From GCA-002772825 sp964560655 (lineage in GTDB: Bacteria > Patescibacteriota > Minisyncoccia > GCA-002772825), in assembly GCA_964560655.1 (NCBI GenBank), contig CAZLLR010000013.1, positions 1 through 23,274 of the forward strand: a DNA stretch of 23,274 nt. Direction: 5' to 3'. Below the pieces are notes generated by a model, which made no database searches, had not been told where the DNA came from, and saw only the letters and a program-made list of their open reading frames with translations. Shown here one piece after another: positions 5,262 to 12,920 of the stretch. Numbering within the stretch: the stretch's first letter is position 1; every line of letters starts with the position of its first letter. The translations under genes were made by a program, and so were the position numbers.

Positions 5262-7178
5262 ATGGTAAAGATTCCTAAAATCCCTACAAAAATCCCAAGA
5301 AAAAAAGGTGGGAAAGCTCCAGGCATAGGCCAGTTTAGCAAGCACCTTATAACAGCATTTCTTATATTGATGCTTATTACAGGCGCTTACTCTATTATTA
5401 CAGAAAGGCAGAAAGACGTTCAAGAGATAGCCCTCTCTGAGCTCGTATCAGAAATCAATCTAGGTGTGGTCTCCAAGGTGACTGTTGAAGGAGAGAAGAT
5501 TAAGATAGAGTTTAAGGATGGCACACTAAAGACCTCTAAGAAAGAGGTTGAAGCTGCACTTTCTGAGACACTTTCAAACTATGGTGTCTCTGGAGAGGAG
5601 TTTAATAAAGTGAGTCTTGATGTGAAGAATCCTTCAGGTCTCTCTTTCTACTTACTCGCTTCTCTGCCTTTTCTTATACCTGTCCTCCTCATCATTGTTT
5701 TCTTATACTTTGCTTCGCGTCAGGTTAAAGGTTCTAGTATGCAGATGTTCTCATTTGGTCAGTCTAAGGCAAGGGTTGTGTATCCTGATGATAAAGCTCA
5801 GAAAGTAACTTTCAATGATGTTGCTGGAGTGAAAGAGGCAAAAGAAGAACTCAAGGAGATAGTAGATTTTCTGAAGAATCCAAAGAAGTTTCTTGATATC
5901 GGCGCTAGGATTCCGAAAGGCGTTCTTCTTATGGGTGCGCCAGGCACAGGAAAGACTCTTCTTGCTAGAGCTGTTGCCGGCGAAGCTGGAGTGCCCTTCT
6001 TCCATATATCTGGTTCAGAGTTCGTGGAGATGTTTGTCGGTGTGGGTGCTTCTCGAGTGCGAGACCTTTTCCTTATGGCGAAGAAATCTGCACCTGCGAT
6101 AATCTTTATAGATGAGATAGATGCTGTTGGGCGTCATAGGGGTGGTGGCACAGGAGGGGGGCACGATGAGCGTGAGCAGACACTAAACCAGATACTAGTG
6201 GAGATGGACGGCTTTGACCCACACGAGAAGGTTATAGTGATGGCAGCGACAAACAGGCCTGATGTATTAGACACGGCTCTTCTTAGGCCTGGTCGTTTTG
6301 ATAGGCGTGTGATGCTTGACCTGCCTGACCTTAGGGACAGAGAAGAGATTCTAGATATCCACTCTATAAAAAAGCCTTTTTCTGAAGATGTTAACTTAAA
6401 GGTAGTAGCAGAGAGGACTCCTGGCTTCTCTGGAGCGGACTTATATAGTCTTATGAATGAGGCGGCTATACTTGCTGCCAAAGAGGACAGGAAACTTGTT
6501 TCCCAGTTTGACCTGATACGCTCTATAGAGAAAGTGATGCTTGGTCCTGAACGTAAGAGCCGACTTCTCTCTGTAGATGAGAAGAAGATCACCGCATATC
6601 ACGAAGCAGGGCATGCTATCGTATCATCGGTCTTAACTCATGCTGACCCTGTACATAAAATATCTGTCGTCTCTCGTGGGAGGGCGGCCGGTTATACTCT
6701 TAATTTGCCGACAGAGGAGAGACACTTGCATTCTAAGGCTCACTTTTTAGATGATATCGCTGTATTGTTGGGTGGTTATATGGCTGAGAAGATAATCTTT
6801 GAAGATATTACCACGGGTGCTTCAAATGACCTTAAAGTGGCGACAAGTTTGGCTCGTGACTTAGTGACAAAATATGGAATGTCAGATAAGGTGGGGCCAG
6901 TTGCTTGGGGTGACTATGACGGCACACCTATACTAGGTGGTGCGTATTCTTCCGGTAAGAGTTATTCTGAGTCGATAGCCGCCTTGATAGATGGCGAGGT
7001 ATCTTCTTTTATAAACGAAGGGAGAGATAGGGCTGAGAAGGTGATGAAAGAGCATCACGGGGCACTGAAGATGATCGCCGATGAACTTATAGAGAAAGAG
7101 ACGATAGAGCATGAGGAGTTTGAAAAGATTCTTATCTTGAATAATATAAAACCAAAGAGGAAGAAAGACACGGTTTAA
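5262..7178 (+). CDS. ftsH: ATP-dependent zinc metalloprotease FtsH
   Basis: Membrane-anchored AAA+ protease that degrades misfolded membrane proteins and short-lived regulators. It has 638 residues, normal length. The order is: a short basic N-tail, first transmembrane helix (about 29-46), an extracytoplasmic domain, second helix (about 128-151), the AAA module with Walker A GAPGTGKT (225-232), Walker B IIFIDEID and the SRH segment ATNRPDVLDTALLRPGRFDRR, then the peptidase domain with HEAGH (zinc ligands H447 and H451, catalytic E448) and third ligand D523 in TGASNDLKVAT. All key residues are present, so it should be active. The N-tail with its KIPRKKGG repeats is unusually long and basic. 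It starts nearly at the transcript end. A 7-bp GC-rich hairpin (7185-7200) follows the stop. Confidence 0.98.
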   Translation: MVKIPKIPTKIPRKKGGKAPGIGQFSKHLITAFLILMLITGAYSIITERQKDVQEIALSELVSEINLGVVSKVTVEGEKIKIEFKDGTLKTSKKEVEAALSETLSNYGVSGEEFNKVSLDVKNPSGLSFYLLASLPFLIPVLLIIVFLYFASRQVKGSSMQMFSFGQSKARVVYPDDKAQKVTFNDVAGVKEAKEELKEIVDFLKNPKKFLDIGARIPKGVLLMGAPGTGKTLLARAVAGEAGVPFFHISGSEFVEMFVGVGASRVRDLFLMAKKSAPAIIFIDEIDAVGRHRGGGTGGGHDEREQTLNQILVEMDGFDPHEKVIVMAATNRPDVLDTALLRPGRFDRRVMLDLPDLRDREEILDIHSIKKPFSEDVNLKVVAERTPGFSGADLYSLMNEAAILAAKEDRKLVSQFDLIRSIEKVMLGPERKSRLLSVDEKKITAYHEAGHAIVSSVLTHADPVHKISVVSRGRAAGYTLNLPTEERHLHSKAHFLDDIAVLLGGYMAEKIIFEDITTGASNDLKVATSLARDLVTKYGMSDKVGPVAWGDYDGTPILGGAYSSGKSYSESIAALIDGEVSSFINEGRDRAEKVMKEHHGALKMIADELIEKETIEHEEFEKILILNNIKPKRKKDTV

Positions 7179-7184
7179 CTTGGT

Positions 7185-7200
7185 CCCGCCAAGGCGGGAT
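7185..7200. repeat. Short GC-rich hairpin between ftsH and the tRNA
   Basis: TCCCGCC/GGCGGGA (7185-7191/7194-7200) with a 2-nt centre. There is no T-run, so it is not a normal terminator. It may act as a processing or attenuation structure before the tRNA that starts 6 nt later. Similar CCGCC/GGCGG palindromes occur at 3372-3387 and inside the tmRNA. Confidence 0.5.
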
Positions 7201-7205
7201 GAATA

Positions 7206-7385
7206 GGGCGCGTAGCTCAGTTGGTAGAGCGCGGAGCTTATANNNNNNNNNNNNNNNNNNNNNNNNNNNNNNNNNNNNNNNNNNNNNNNNNNNNNNNNNN
7301 NNNNNNNNNNNNNNNNNNNNNNNNNNNNNNNNNNNNNNNNNNTATACCTCCGTGGCCCCAGGTTCGAGTCCTGGCGCGCCCACCA
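7206..7385 (+). tRNA. tRNA gene interrupted by an assembly gap, probably tRNA-Ile(UAU)
   Basis: The left part (7206-7242) gives acceptor GGGCGCG, D-arm GCTC...GAGC and anticodon-stem strand CGGAG followed by CTTATA. The right part (7343-7385) gives TATAC, the stem strand CTCCG, variable loop TGGCC, T-arm CCAGG-TTCGAGT-CCTGG, acceptor CGCGCCC, discriminator A and an encoded CCA. Acceptor and anticodon stems pair perfectly across the gap, so both halves belong to one tRNA. Between them are exactly 100 N. The flanks share TATA; if the gap is only a failed overlap, the loop is CTTATAC, 7 nt, with U33 and anticodon UAU, and the tRNA is 76 nt. If the gap is real, an intron could sit in the anticodon loop. 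The gene follows ftsH on the same strand. Confidence 0.85.
7243..7342. other. Assembly gap (100 N)
   Basis: A run of exactly 100 N, the usual placeholder for a scaffold join of unknown length. It falls inside the anticodon loop of the tRNA and both flanks read TATA. Confidence 0.99.
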
Positions 7386-7434
7386 AATAACATAAACGGC
7401 TCAGTCTATAAGGACTGAGCCGTTTATGTTATTT
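7385..7434. repeat. Long AACGGCTCA-family hairpin between convergent genes
   Basis: Perfect 22-bp inverted repeat (7385-7406/7413-7434) with a 6-nt loop TATAAG. The core arms are AACGGCTCAGTC and GACTGAGCCGTT, flanked by AAATAACATA/TATGTTATTT. It starts at the last base of the tRNA gene and ends 4 nt before the stop of the HD gene. It could terminate both transcripts, though T-runs are weak. Confidence 0.9.
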
Positions 7435-7438
7435 AATT

Positions 7439-8071
7439 TTATTTATACAGCCCTAAGGATTCTTTAGCTACCAAAATCGCTTCGATAACCAAGATGTCAT
7501 CAGGGTACTTGTTTAAAAGAGCCTCTTTAAGATTAAGTTTGCCTGAGTCGTCTTTAGTCTTAGTCTTTCTTGTACTATAAGCGTTTATGAAATCACAAAT
7601 TGAGACAATCGTTGATATCTCCAGTACCTTCTTCATAAGAGAGGGAGAACATTCTACTGGAAAGTCTTTTGCTGTTATACCATAACCATTTTTATAGACT
7701 CCATGATGCGAGCCTACACAAAGTGCTGTAAAGAGGTGCTTATCCTTTAAAGCTTCAAAGCCTATTCTTGAGTGTTCTTTTATTTTCTCGTATTCATCTT
7801 TAGTTATTTCTTTCTCTTCAAAAAGACTATGAGGTAATAACCCTTTACCGAAGTCATGGAGTAGTCCACCAAAAAATGCTGCTAACTCATCTTTTTTAAG
7901 TATTCGTGCTGATTCTGACGAAAGCAAAGCAACCCTCTTTAAATGCCTTTCTGTACTTTGGTGGTTGATCTTCATATTAGCTAGAAATAGCCTTGCAGTC
8001 TCTTTCAAACCTCCTTTTGGCTGATATTTTTCCAGCTTTTCTTCTATTACTGCATCTAATCTATTTGACAT
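7439..8071 (-). CDS. HD-domain phosphohydrolase, HD-GYP-like
   Basis: A 210-aa soluble protein with the metal-binding pattern of HD hydrolases: H43, H72-D73 in GGLLHDFGKGLLP, H100, H122-H123 in SHHGVYKNGYG, and D160 in VSICDFINAYST. The spacing and the HHG...NGYG segment resemble HD-GYP cyclic-di-GMP phosphodiesterases, but the GYP signature reads GYG and no sensor domain is attached. The substrate cannot be named. All metal ligands are present, so it is probably catalytic. On the minus strand TATAAT (8087-8082) ends 10 nt before the ATG, giving an almost leaderless transcript. It converges on the tRNA/ftsH side and diverges from the U32 gene. Confidence 0.85.
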   Translation of the reverse strand: MSNRLDAVIEEKLEKYQPKGGLKETARLFLANMKINHQSTERHLKRVALLSSESARILKKDELAAFFGGLLHDFGKGLLPHSLFEEKEITKDEYEKIKEHSRIGFEALKDKHLFTALCVGSHHGVYKNGYGITAKDFPVECSPSLMKKVLEISTIVSICDFINAYSTRKTKTKDDSGKLNLKEALLNKYPDDILVIEAILVAKESLGLYK

Positions 8072-8081
8072 AATTTCTCAT

Positions 8082-8087
8082 ATTATA
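8082..8087 (-). promoter_or_regulatory. -10 element of the HD-domain gene
   Basis: Perfect TATAAT on the minus strand (8087-8082), 10 nt before the ATG at 8071. The predicted transcript starts about 8075. No ribosome-binding site follows. Confidence 0.5.
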
Positions 8088-8119
8088 CATAGATTATATA
8101 AGTTATCAAAAGCATATAT

Positions 8120-8165
8120 AACATAAACGGCTCATCCAAAAGTTTGCGGATGAGCCATTTATGTT
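8120..8165. repeat. AACGGCTCA-family hairpin between divergent genes
   Basis: Arms of 18 nt (8120-8137/8148-8165) with one C/A mismatch and a 10-nt loop. It shares the AACATAAACGGCTCA opening with the copy at 7385-7434. It lies between the divergent HD and U32 genes, where no terminator is expected. Confidence 0.85.
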
Positions 8166-8198
8166 TTGTTTTTTTCTATATTATGATAAGTTTCTGTT

Positions 8199-9431
8199 AT
8201 GAAGATAAATAGGAAACCTGAAATAGTGGCGCCAGCGGGTAGTCTAGAAAAACTTAAATACGCATTTCTATATGGAGCGGATGCTTGTTACTGTGGTATC
8301 CCAGACTTTTCTCTAAGGGCTAGGATAAATTACTTCGATACGAAGGAAATAATAGAAGGGATAAAGTATGCGCACGAGAAAGGTAGGAAAGTGTATATAA
8401 CGATAAATATCTTTGCTCATAATGAGCATATTAATAAGTTACCTAAATACCTAGAAGTTTTTAAGAAAAATATGCCAGATGCTTTTATCGCCTCTGACCC
8501 AGGAGTTATAGCGATGATCAAAGAAATATTACCAAAGGCTAAGATTCACCTTTCTACTCAGGCGAATTGTACTAATTGGCGAGCAGCAAAGCTCTGGTAT
8601 GACCTCGGAGTGAAGAGAGTTGTCCTTGCTCGTGAAGTTGGCTTGAAGGAGATCAAGGAGATAAGAAAAAATGTCCCAGGCCTCGAGATAGAAGCTTTCG
8701 TCCACGGGGCGATGTGTATGGCATATTCGGGAAGGTGCTTCTTATCGGCATGGCTATCAAAGAGGTCTGCTAACTTGGGTGATTGCACGCAAGTCTGCAG
8801 GTGGAAATACAATTTAGTGGAAGAGAAAAGGAAAGATACACCTATACCCCTTGAGGAAGATCAGCATGGTAGCTATATATTAAACTCTAAAGATCTTTGC
8901 CTAATAGATTACGTGGGTGATCTAAGAGATGCCGGAGTAGATTCTTTCAAGATAGAAGGAAGATCAAAGAGTGTACATTATCTTGCGACAGTTGTCGGAG
9001 CTTACAGGAGTGTGATTGACGCGAATTTCTCTAAAGAGTCTATAAAGAAAGCTAAGAAAGAGTTAAGTAAAAATGTGAATAGAGAATACACGACAGGCTT
9101 CCTCTTTGATAAAGATACTCCTAGGATGCAAAACATGGAGAACAGGAGCGCTGGCTCTTCTTGGGAGTTTGCTGGAGAGGTGCTAGGAAAAACGGAGAAA
9201 GGAATAGTCTTGAAAGTACATAACATCCTTAAGATTGGAGACAGTATAGAGATAATCCAACCGAAAGGAGATTTAATAAAGATGAAAGTAAAAAGTATCC
9301 TAAAGAAGAAAAATGGAGTAAGTGTAGTCTCTGCTCATGGAGGGACAAAGGACTTATTTGTCCTTGAGACGAAAAAGGAGATCGTGCCAATGAGCCTCAT
9401 AAGAAGGGAGAATAAAAATAATCACTGTTAA
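8199..9431 (+). CDS. trhP: U32 family protein, probable tRNA 5-hydroxyuridine synthesis protein TrhP (YegQ-like)
   Basis: 410 residues. The U32 core EIVAPAGSLEKLKYAFLYGADACYCG is followed by the four-cysteine cluster typical of the YegQ/TrhP branch: C173 and C180 in GAMCMAYSGRC, C196 and C200 in ANLGDCTQVCRW, expected to hold an iron-sulfur cluster. The KIEGRSKSVHYLATVVGAYR and ENRSAGSSWEFAGEV segments and a C-terminal beta-barrel-like domain follow. In known members TrhP hydroxylates U34 of several tRNAs using prephenate; the family was long called collagenase-like peptidase, which is unlikely here. RlhA-type 23S rRNA hydroxylase is an alternative but usually longer. The ATG has no ribosome-binding site; TATTAT (8179-8184) lies 14 nt upstream. 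Confidence 0.85.
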   Translation: MKINRKPEIVAPAGSLEKLKYAFLYGADACYCGIPDFSLRARINYFDTKEIIEGIKYAHEKGRKVYITINIFAHNEHINKLPKYLEVFKKNMPDAFIASDPGVIAMIKEILPKAKIHLSTQANCTNWRAAKLWYDLGVKRVVLAREVGLKEIKEIRKNVPGLEIEAFVHGAMCMAYSGRCFLSAWLSKRSANLGDCTQVCRWKYNLVEEKRKDTPIPLEEDQHGSYILNSKDLCLIDYVGDLRDAGVDSFKIEGRSKSVHYLATVVGAYRSVIDANFSKESIKKAKKELSKNVNREYTTGFLFDKDTPRMQNMENRSAGSSWEFAGEVLGKTEKGIVLKVHNILKIGDSIEIIQPKGDLIKMKVKSILKKKNGVSVVSAHGGTKDLFVLETKKEIVPMSLIRRENKNNHC

Positions 9432-9650
9432 ACTATAGGCTAAACTTATAATTAGCGCTTAACTCACGGCAGCTACTATTATTACAGTTATATTCATTAC
9501 TTTAGTGACTATCTTTGGTGAGTTTGACAAGCCCTTTAAAGATTAGCTTGCCGGCACTTTTAATCCTCATATTCAATCTTTAATTTTAACGGCTCATCCG
9601 CCAACTGACGGATGAGCCGTTCAGTAAATTACACATAAGTAGTGCATATT
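9432..9650. other. Gap between convergent U32 and recG genes
   Basis: 219 nt without a supported gene. It holds a TATAAT (9447-9452) on the plus strand, an open frame after a stop that reads like a membrane peptide (ITVIFITLVTIFGEF) but lacks any normal start codon, and the hairpin at 9588-9621. Confidence 0.4.
9588..9621. repeat. AACGGCTCA-family hairpin between convergent genes
   Basis: Perfect 13-bp stem AACGGCTCATCCG/CGGATGAGCCGTT (9588-9600/9609-9621) with loop CCAACTGA. It is 29 nt from the recG stop. There is no strong T-run on either side. Confidence 0.9.
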
Positions 9651-11786
9651 TTACTCAAAATGGATCTCGGTTTTTTTGGAGAGTATCCTCTCTTTTATGA
9701 GTGGATATTTTTTTAGTTCGGGGTCTTCTTTTATTATTCTTTGCGATTCTTCACGCGCCGCTTCTACCATCTTGATATTCTTTATCGCCTCCATCCCTAT
9801 GTCTGATATACCCCACTGTTTGCCTCCGCCGAGTTCTCCTGGTCCACGGAGAGCCAAGTCATACTCCGCAAGCTCAAAGCCGTTCTTAGCCGTCTTTAGA
9901 GCCTTTAAGCGTTCTTTAGTAGACTTAGATTTAGAGTCGGTGAAGACGAAGCAATACGCTTGATGATTGCTTCGCAAGACCCTACCCCTTAGTTGATGGA
10001 GTTGAGCCAGTCCAAACCTATCGGCACCTTCTATTATAATTATAGTTGCATTTTCTACATTAACACCAACTTCCACTACGGAAGTGGCGACAAGTATATC
10101 TATCTCTCCATCTAAAAATTCTTGCATCGCTTCTTCTTTCTCTTTCGGCTTTAATTTACCATGAAGGATTCCTATCTCGGCTTCGGGGAATATCTTTTCT
10201 TTCAGTCTTTTTGCTTCTTCTTTAACTGACTTAGTGTTAAGCGCTAGCGCTTTGTCTGGGTCGGGTTCATTTATCCTAGGGCAAATTACATAAGCTTGCC
10301 TGCCTTTTCCCAACTCTTCTTTTATCTTTATATAAATAGAATCTCTTTCTCCTGGAGAGACTATATCGGTGATAATCTGCTTTCTCCCAGGAGGCATTTC
10401 ATCAAGTATCGTTAAGTCTAAGTCACTATAGATTGTAAGTGCGAGAGTGCGAGGTATAGGCGTGGCTGTCATGGACAGGAGATGAGGTGTTACGTCAGAT
10501 TTTTCTTTAGCGAGCTTTGCTCTTTGGGCAGTACCGAAGCGGTGTTGTTCGTCTATTATCACAAGTGCTGGATTTTTAAACTTAACCCCTTTTTGTATAA
10601 GAGAGTGAGTGCCTATGAGTATAGGCACTTCTCCACTTTCTACCCACTTTAAGAGTTGCGCGCGAGATATATGAGTTGATTCACTAGGATTAACTTTTGA
10701 AGGAAATTTTCTACATTCACTTCCCGTGATAAGCCCGACTTGAGCTACTAATCCTAAGTGCTTGAAGTAAGAAGTAAAATTATTAAAAAGTTGTCTGGCT
10801 AGAATCTCAGTTGGTGCCATGTAGGCAACTTGGAAGCCAGATTCTACTATAGTGTAAGAGACAGTAGCGGCAATAAGTGTCTTTCCTGAGCCAACATCTC
10901 CCTCAAGCAGGCGCGCCATCGGTTTGTTTTTCTTCAAATCTTTGGTTATCTGATCTATAGCTTTTAGTTGCCCAGCTGTTGGCTTGAATGGGAATTTAGC
11001 TAAGAACTTATCTATATCTTCTTTCTTAGTATTTATTACTATTGATTTATTTTTATCGTGATTTGTCCTTGTCTTAAGGTGTGCTAATTGGATAAAAAAT
11101 ATTTCTTCAAAGGCAAATCTTTTTCTTGCGGCGATGGCGTCTTTTGCTGTCTTGGGCGCGTGGATAAAGACTAGCGCATCATCAAGTGGTGGAAGTTTGT
11201 ATTTCTCAAGAATTTCTTTGGGGGTGGAGTCCTCGAGCTCTTTATGCAACCCTGCTCTTATAAGCTTTAATACGGCGTGGTGTATCCATTTGGACGAGAC
11301 CCCACGGCTCTCTGGATAAACAGGCATCAATATAACACCTGTATCTGAGTCGGTAAAAAGGTTTGGACCTGACTCACTTGTAGCTGTCTTTTCAAAGTCG
11401 GGGTTAGCCAAATACACTCCATTTTTCCCTTGGGTTATCTTTCCAGTAAGGCACATCCAAGAGTCTTCCTTTAGTATATTTACTATATATGGTTGATGAA
11501 ACCAGGTGGCCTTTATCTTCCCCGTCTCATCTTCTATAGTTGCCTCTGTCAAAGAAAATTTTTTTTTAAACGCTCGACTTTTTTTTATTTTTGTTATTCT
11601 CCCACATATTGTTACTAACTCTCCTGCTGTTGTTTCTAAGATTGGCTTGGTCTCTATAGGTTCACCATATCGAAAAGGAAAGTGTAGAAGTAAATCCTCC
11701 GCTGTCTTTATATTGAGTTTTAGTAGAGCTTTCTTTTGAGCCTCTTTGAGGCGGAAGATTTCATTAATTGGTGAATTAAGTTGCAT
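9651..11786 (-). CDS. recG: ATP-dependent DNA helicase RecG
   Basis: Double-stranded DNA translocase that remodels stalled forks and D-loops. It has 711 residues, typical length. The N-terminal wedge/OB domain (about 1-150, with LLLHFPFRYGEP and an OB-like GRITKIKKSRA) is followed by the helicase core: GDVGSGKT Walker A (about 296-303), MAPTEILARQ, the DEQHRFG Walker B variant diagnostic for RecG/Mfd, SMTATPIPRTLAL, GILHGKLKPKEKE, and motif VI region with FGLAQLHQLRGRVLRS. The C-terminal GPGELGGGKQWG segment replaces the usual GPGE..G..QSG. All catalytic motifs are intact. The ATG at 11786 is directly downstream of A/T-rich promoter-like sequence, with no ribosome-binding site. It is divergent from a 40-aa membrane peptide gene. 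Confidence 0.97.
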   Translation of the reverse strand: MQLNSPINEIFRLKEAQKKALLKLNIKTAEDLLLHFPFRYGEPIETKPILETTAGELVTICGRITKIKKSRAFKKKFSLTEATIEDETGKIKATWFHQPYIVNILKEDSWMCLTGKITQGKNGVYLANPDFEKTATSESGPNLFTDSDTGVILMPVYPESRGVSSKWIHHAVLKLIRAGLHKELEDSTPKEILEKYKLPPLDDALVFIHAPKTAKDAIAARKRFAFEEIFFIQLAHLKTRTNHDKNKSIVINTKKEDIDKFLAKFPFKPTAGQLKAIDQITKDLKKNKPMARLLEGDVGSGKTLIAATVSYTIVESGFQVAYMAPTEILARQLFNNFTSYFKHLGLVAQVGLITGSECRKFPSKVNPSESTHISRAQLLKWVESGEVPILIGTHSLIQKGVKFKNPALVIIDEQHRFGTAQRAKLAKEKSDVTPHLLSMTATPIPRTLALTIYSDLDLTILDEMPPGRKQIITDIVSPGERDSIYIKIKEELGKGRQAYVICPRINEPDPDKALALNTKSVKEEAKRLKEKIFPEAEIGILHGKLKPKEKEEAMQEFLDGEIDILVATSVVEVGVNVENATIIIIEGADRFGLAQLHQLRGRVLRSNHQAYCFVFTDSKSKSTKERLKALKTAKNGFELAEYDLALRGPGELGGGKQWGISDIGMEAIKNIKMVEAAREESQRIIKEDPELKKYPLIKERILSKKTEIHFE

Positions 11787-11853
11787 AGTATCTATTTTAT
11801 TGTATAGTAAAAGAGGATTTAAACAAAATACTAAGTTAAATGGAGGTGTTGCT

Positions 11854-11976
11854 ATGGAAGTTGGTAAGATAGTTATAAGTGCTGTTACAGTTATATTCTT
11901 GCTGTTGAGCTTTTCTCCGTGTTTTGTGGAGTGTCTTAAGAATAATCTTGGTCAAAAGAAAAAGGATGGAGAATAG
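11854..11976 (+). CDS. Small membrane peptide (40 aa), unknown function
   Basis: The ATG at 11854 is preceded by the strong ribosome-binding site GGAGG (11842-11846) and TATAGT (11803-11808), a likely -10, giving a leader of about 40 nt. The product has one hydrophobic helix (KIVISAVTVIFLLLSFSPCF) followed by a charged Lys-rich tail KNNLGQKKKDGE, with two cysteines at the helix end. Topology is probably N-out or a signal-anchor. The frame is open further upstream (to 11746) but that part overlaps recG and lacks a ribosome-binding site, so I choose the internal start. It ends in TAG and is followed by a bidirectional terminator. No family recognised. Confidence 0.6.
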   Translation: MEVGKIVISAVTVIFLLLSFSPCFVECLKNNLGQKKKDGE

Positions 11977-11995
11977 AAACCGCTATATATATACT

Positions 11996-12030
11996 AAAAA
12001 CCCGTTCGCTAATTAGTGAACGGGTTTTTT
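11996..12030. terminator. Bidirectional terminator between the 40-aa gene and rpmB
   Basis: Stem AAAAACCCGTTC/GAACGGGTTTTT (11996-12007/12018-12029) around GCTAATTAGT, with T-runs on both strands. It lies between convergent genes, 20 nt after the small gene and 10 nt from the rpmB stop. Confidence 0.9.
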
Positions 12031-12039
12031 TTAATCTTG

Positions 12040-12261
12040 TTATTTTGAGATTTTGGCTGCTATTTTCTCTACTAGGTGTTTACCTCCTTTGATGCAAGTA
12101 GTGCATATTTTTACCCTTTTACCAGAGAGTAAGGTAGCCCATTGGAGGTTTGGATAACGCCTTCTTTTGCCTGTAGGGTTAAACTGTGTAGCACGAACAC
12201 GGTTGCTGTAACTGCCACCCATTTGAGACCCTTTATCACAGATTGGACAAGCTTTTGCCAT
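12040..12261 (-). CDS. rpmB: 50S ribosomal protein L28, zinc-binding form
   Basis: 73-residue large-subunit protein. Conserved blocks are MAKACPICDKGSQMGGSYSNR, TQFNPTGKRRRYPNLQ and a C-terminal helix. It is the Cys-containing paralogue type: C5-x2-C8 and C53-x2-C56 form a four-cysteine zinc site, unlike the Cys-free form some bacteria use under zinc limitation. It is transcribed alone. The start is 32 nt from that of the divergent M50 gene, so both promoters overlap in that gap. Confidence 0.95.
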   Translation of the reverse strand: MAKACPICDKGSQMGGSYSNRVRATQFNPTGKRRRYPNLQWATLLSGKRVKICTTCIKGGKHLVEKIAAKISK

Positions 12262-12293
12262 AATGTTTTTTATGTTAGCATAAAAGGATTATT

Positions 12294-12911
12294 ATGCAAG
12301 TGGATTTTATCTTTGCCATAACTATTCTTATCATGTCTATCGTGGTCCATGAAGTTTCTCATGGTTATATTGCTGGTATCTTAGGAGACCCCACTGCCAA
12401 GCTTGCTGGTCGTCTAACTTTGAACCCTATTAAGCACTTAGACTTTCTTGGATCAATTGTCGTCCCTTTGATAACTTCTATTGCAGGTGGATTTATCTTT
12501 GGTTGGGCAAAACCTGTACCCTACAACCCATATAATCTTAAAAACCAAAAATGGGGTCCAGCCCTAGTGGGTATAGCAGGCCCCGCGTCTAATGTCTTAA
12601 TAGCTATTGTTTTTGGTATCTTAATTAGGCTAAACATTAGCTTTAATCTTTTTCCTTCATCTTTTATAGAGATAGCAGGATTAGTCGTCCTTATAAATCT
12701 TATCTTGGCTATATTTAACCTTGTGCCTATACCACCACTTGATGGTTCAAAAGTGCTTTTTGCCCTCATCCCTTATAGGTATAGCCATATACAGGCTAAG
12801 ATTGAACAATATGGCCTTATTTTGCTTATCTTTTTCATATTTTTCCTATTTAAAACAATATTCCCTATAATATCTCTTTTATTTAAGCTTATTACAGGAA
12901 TTTCAGTCTAA
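12294..12911 (+). CDS. Site-2 protease family (M50) membrane metalloprotease
   Basis: 205 residues, almost entirely hydrophobic with about five or six membrane helices. The zinc motif HEVSH is at 19-23 in the first helix (VVHEVSHGYIAG), and the third ligand is in NLVPIPPLDG (D150). There is no PDZ domain, so it belongs to the minimal site-2 protease group rather than RseP. Such proteins cleave membrane-embedded substrates; the target here is unknown. AAAGGA lies 9 nt before the ATG and may serve as ribosome-binding site. nfo starts 9 nt after the stop on the same strand, so the two are likely one transcript. Confidence 0.9.
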   Translation: MQVDFIFAITILIMSIVVHEVSHGYIAGILGDPTAKLAGRLTLNPIKHLDFLGSIVVPLITSIAGGFIFGWAKPVPYNPYNLKNQKWGPALVGIAGPASNVLIAIVFGILIRLNISFNLFPSSFIEIAGLVVLINLILAIFNLVPIPPLDGSKVLFALIPYRYSHIQAKIEQYGLILLIFFIFFLFKTIFPIISLLFKLITGISV

Positions 12912-12920
12912 TTACTTAGT

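Noticed and set aside
6134..6592. Minus-strand open frame of 152 codons inside ftsH
   Set aside because: Fully antisense to the AAA domain of ftsH, Ser-rich low-complexity translation; shadow of the real gene.
9459..9552. Open frame after TATAAT (9447) reading like a membrane peptide ITVIFITLVTIFGEFDKPFKD
   Set aside because: No ATG, GTG or TTG at its beginning and no ribosome-binding site; may be a decayed small gene but cannot be supported.
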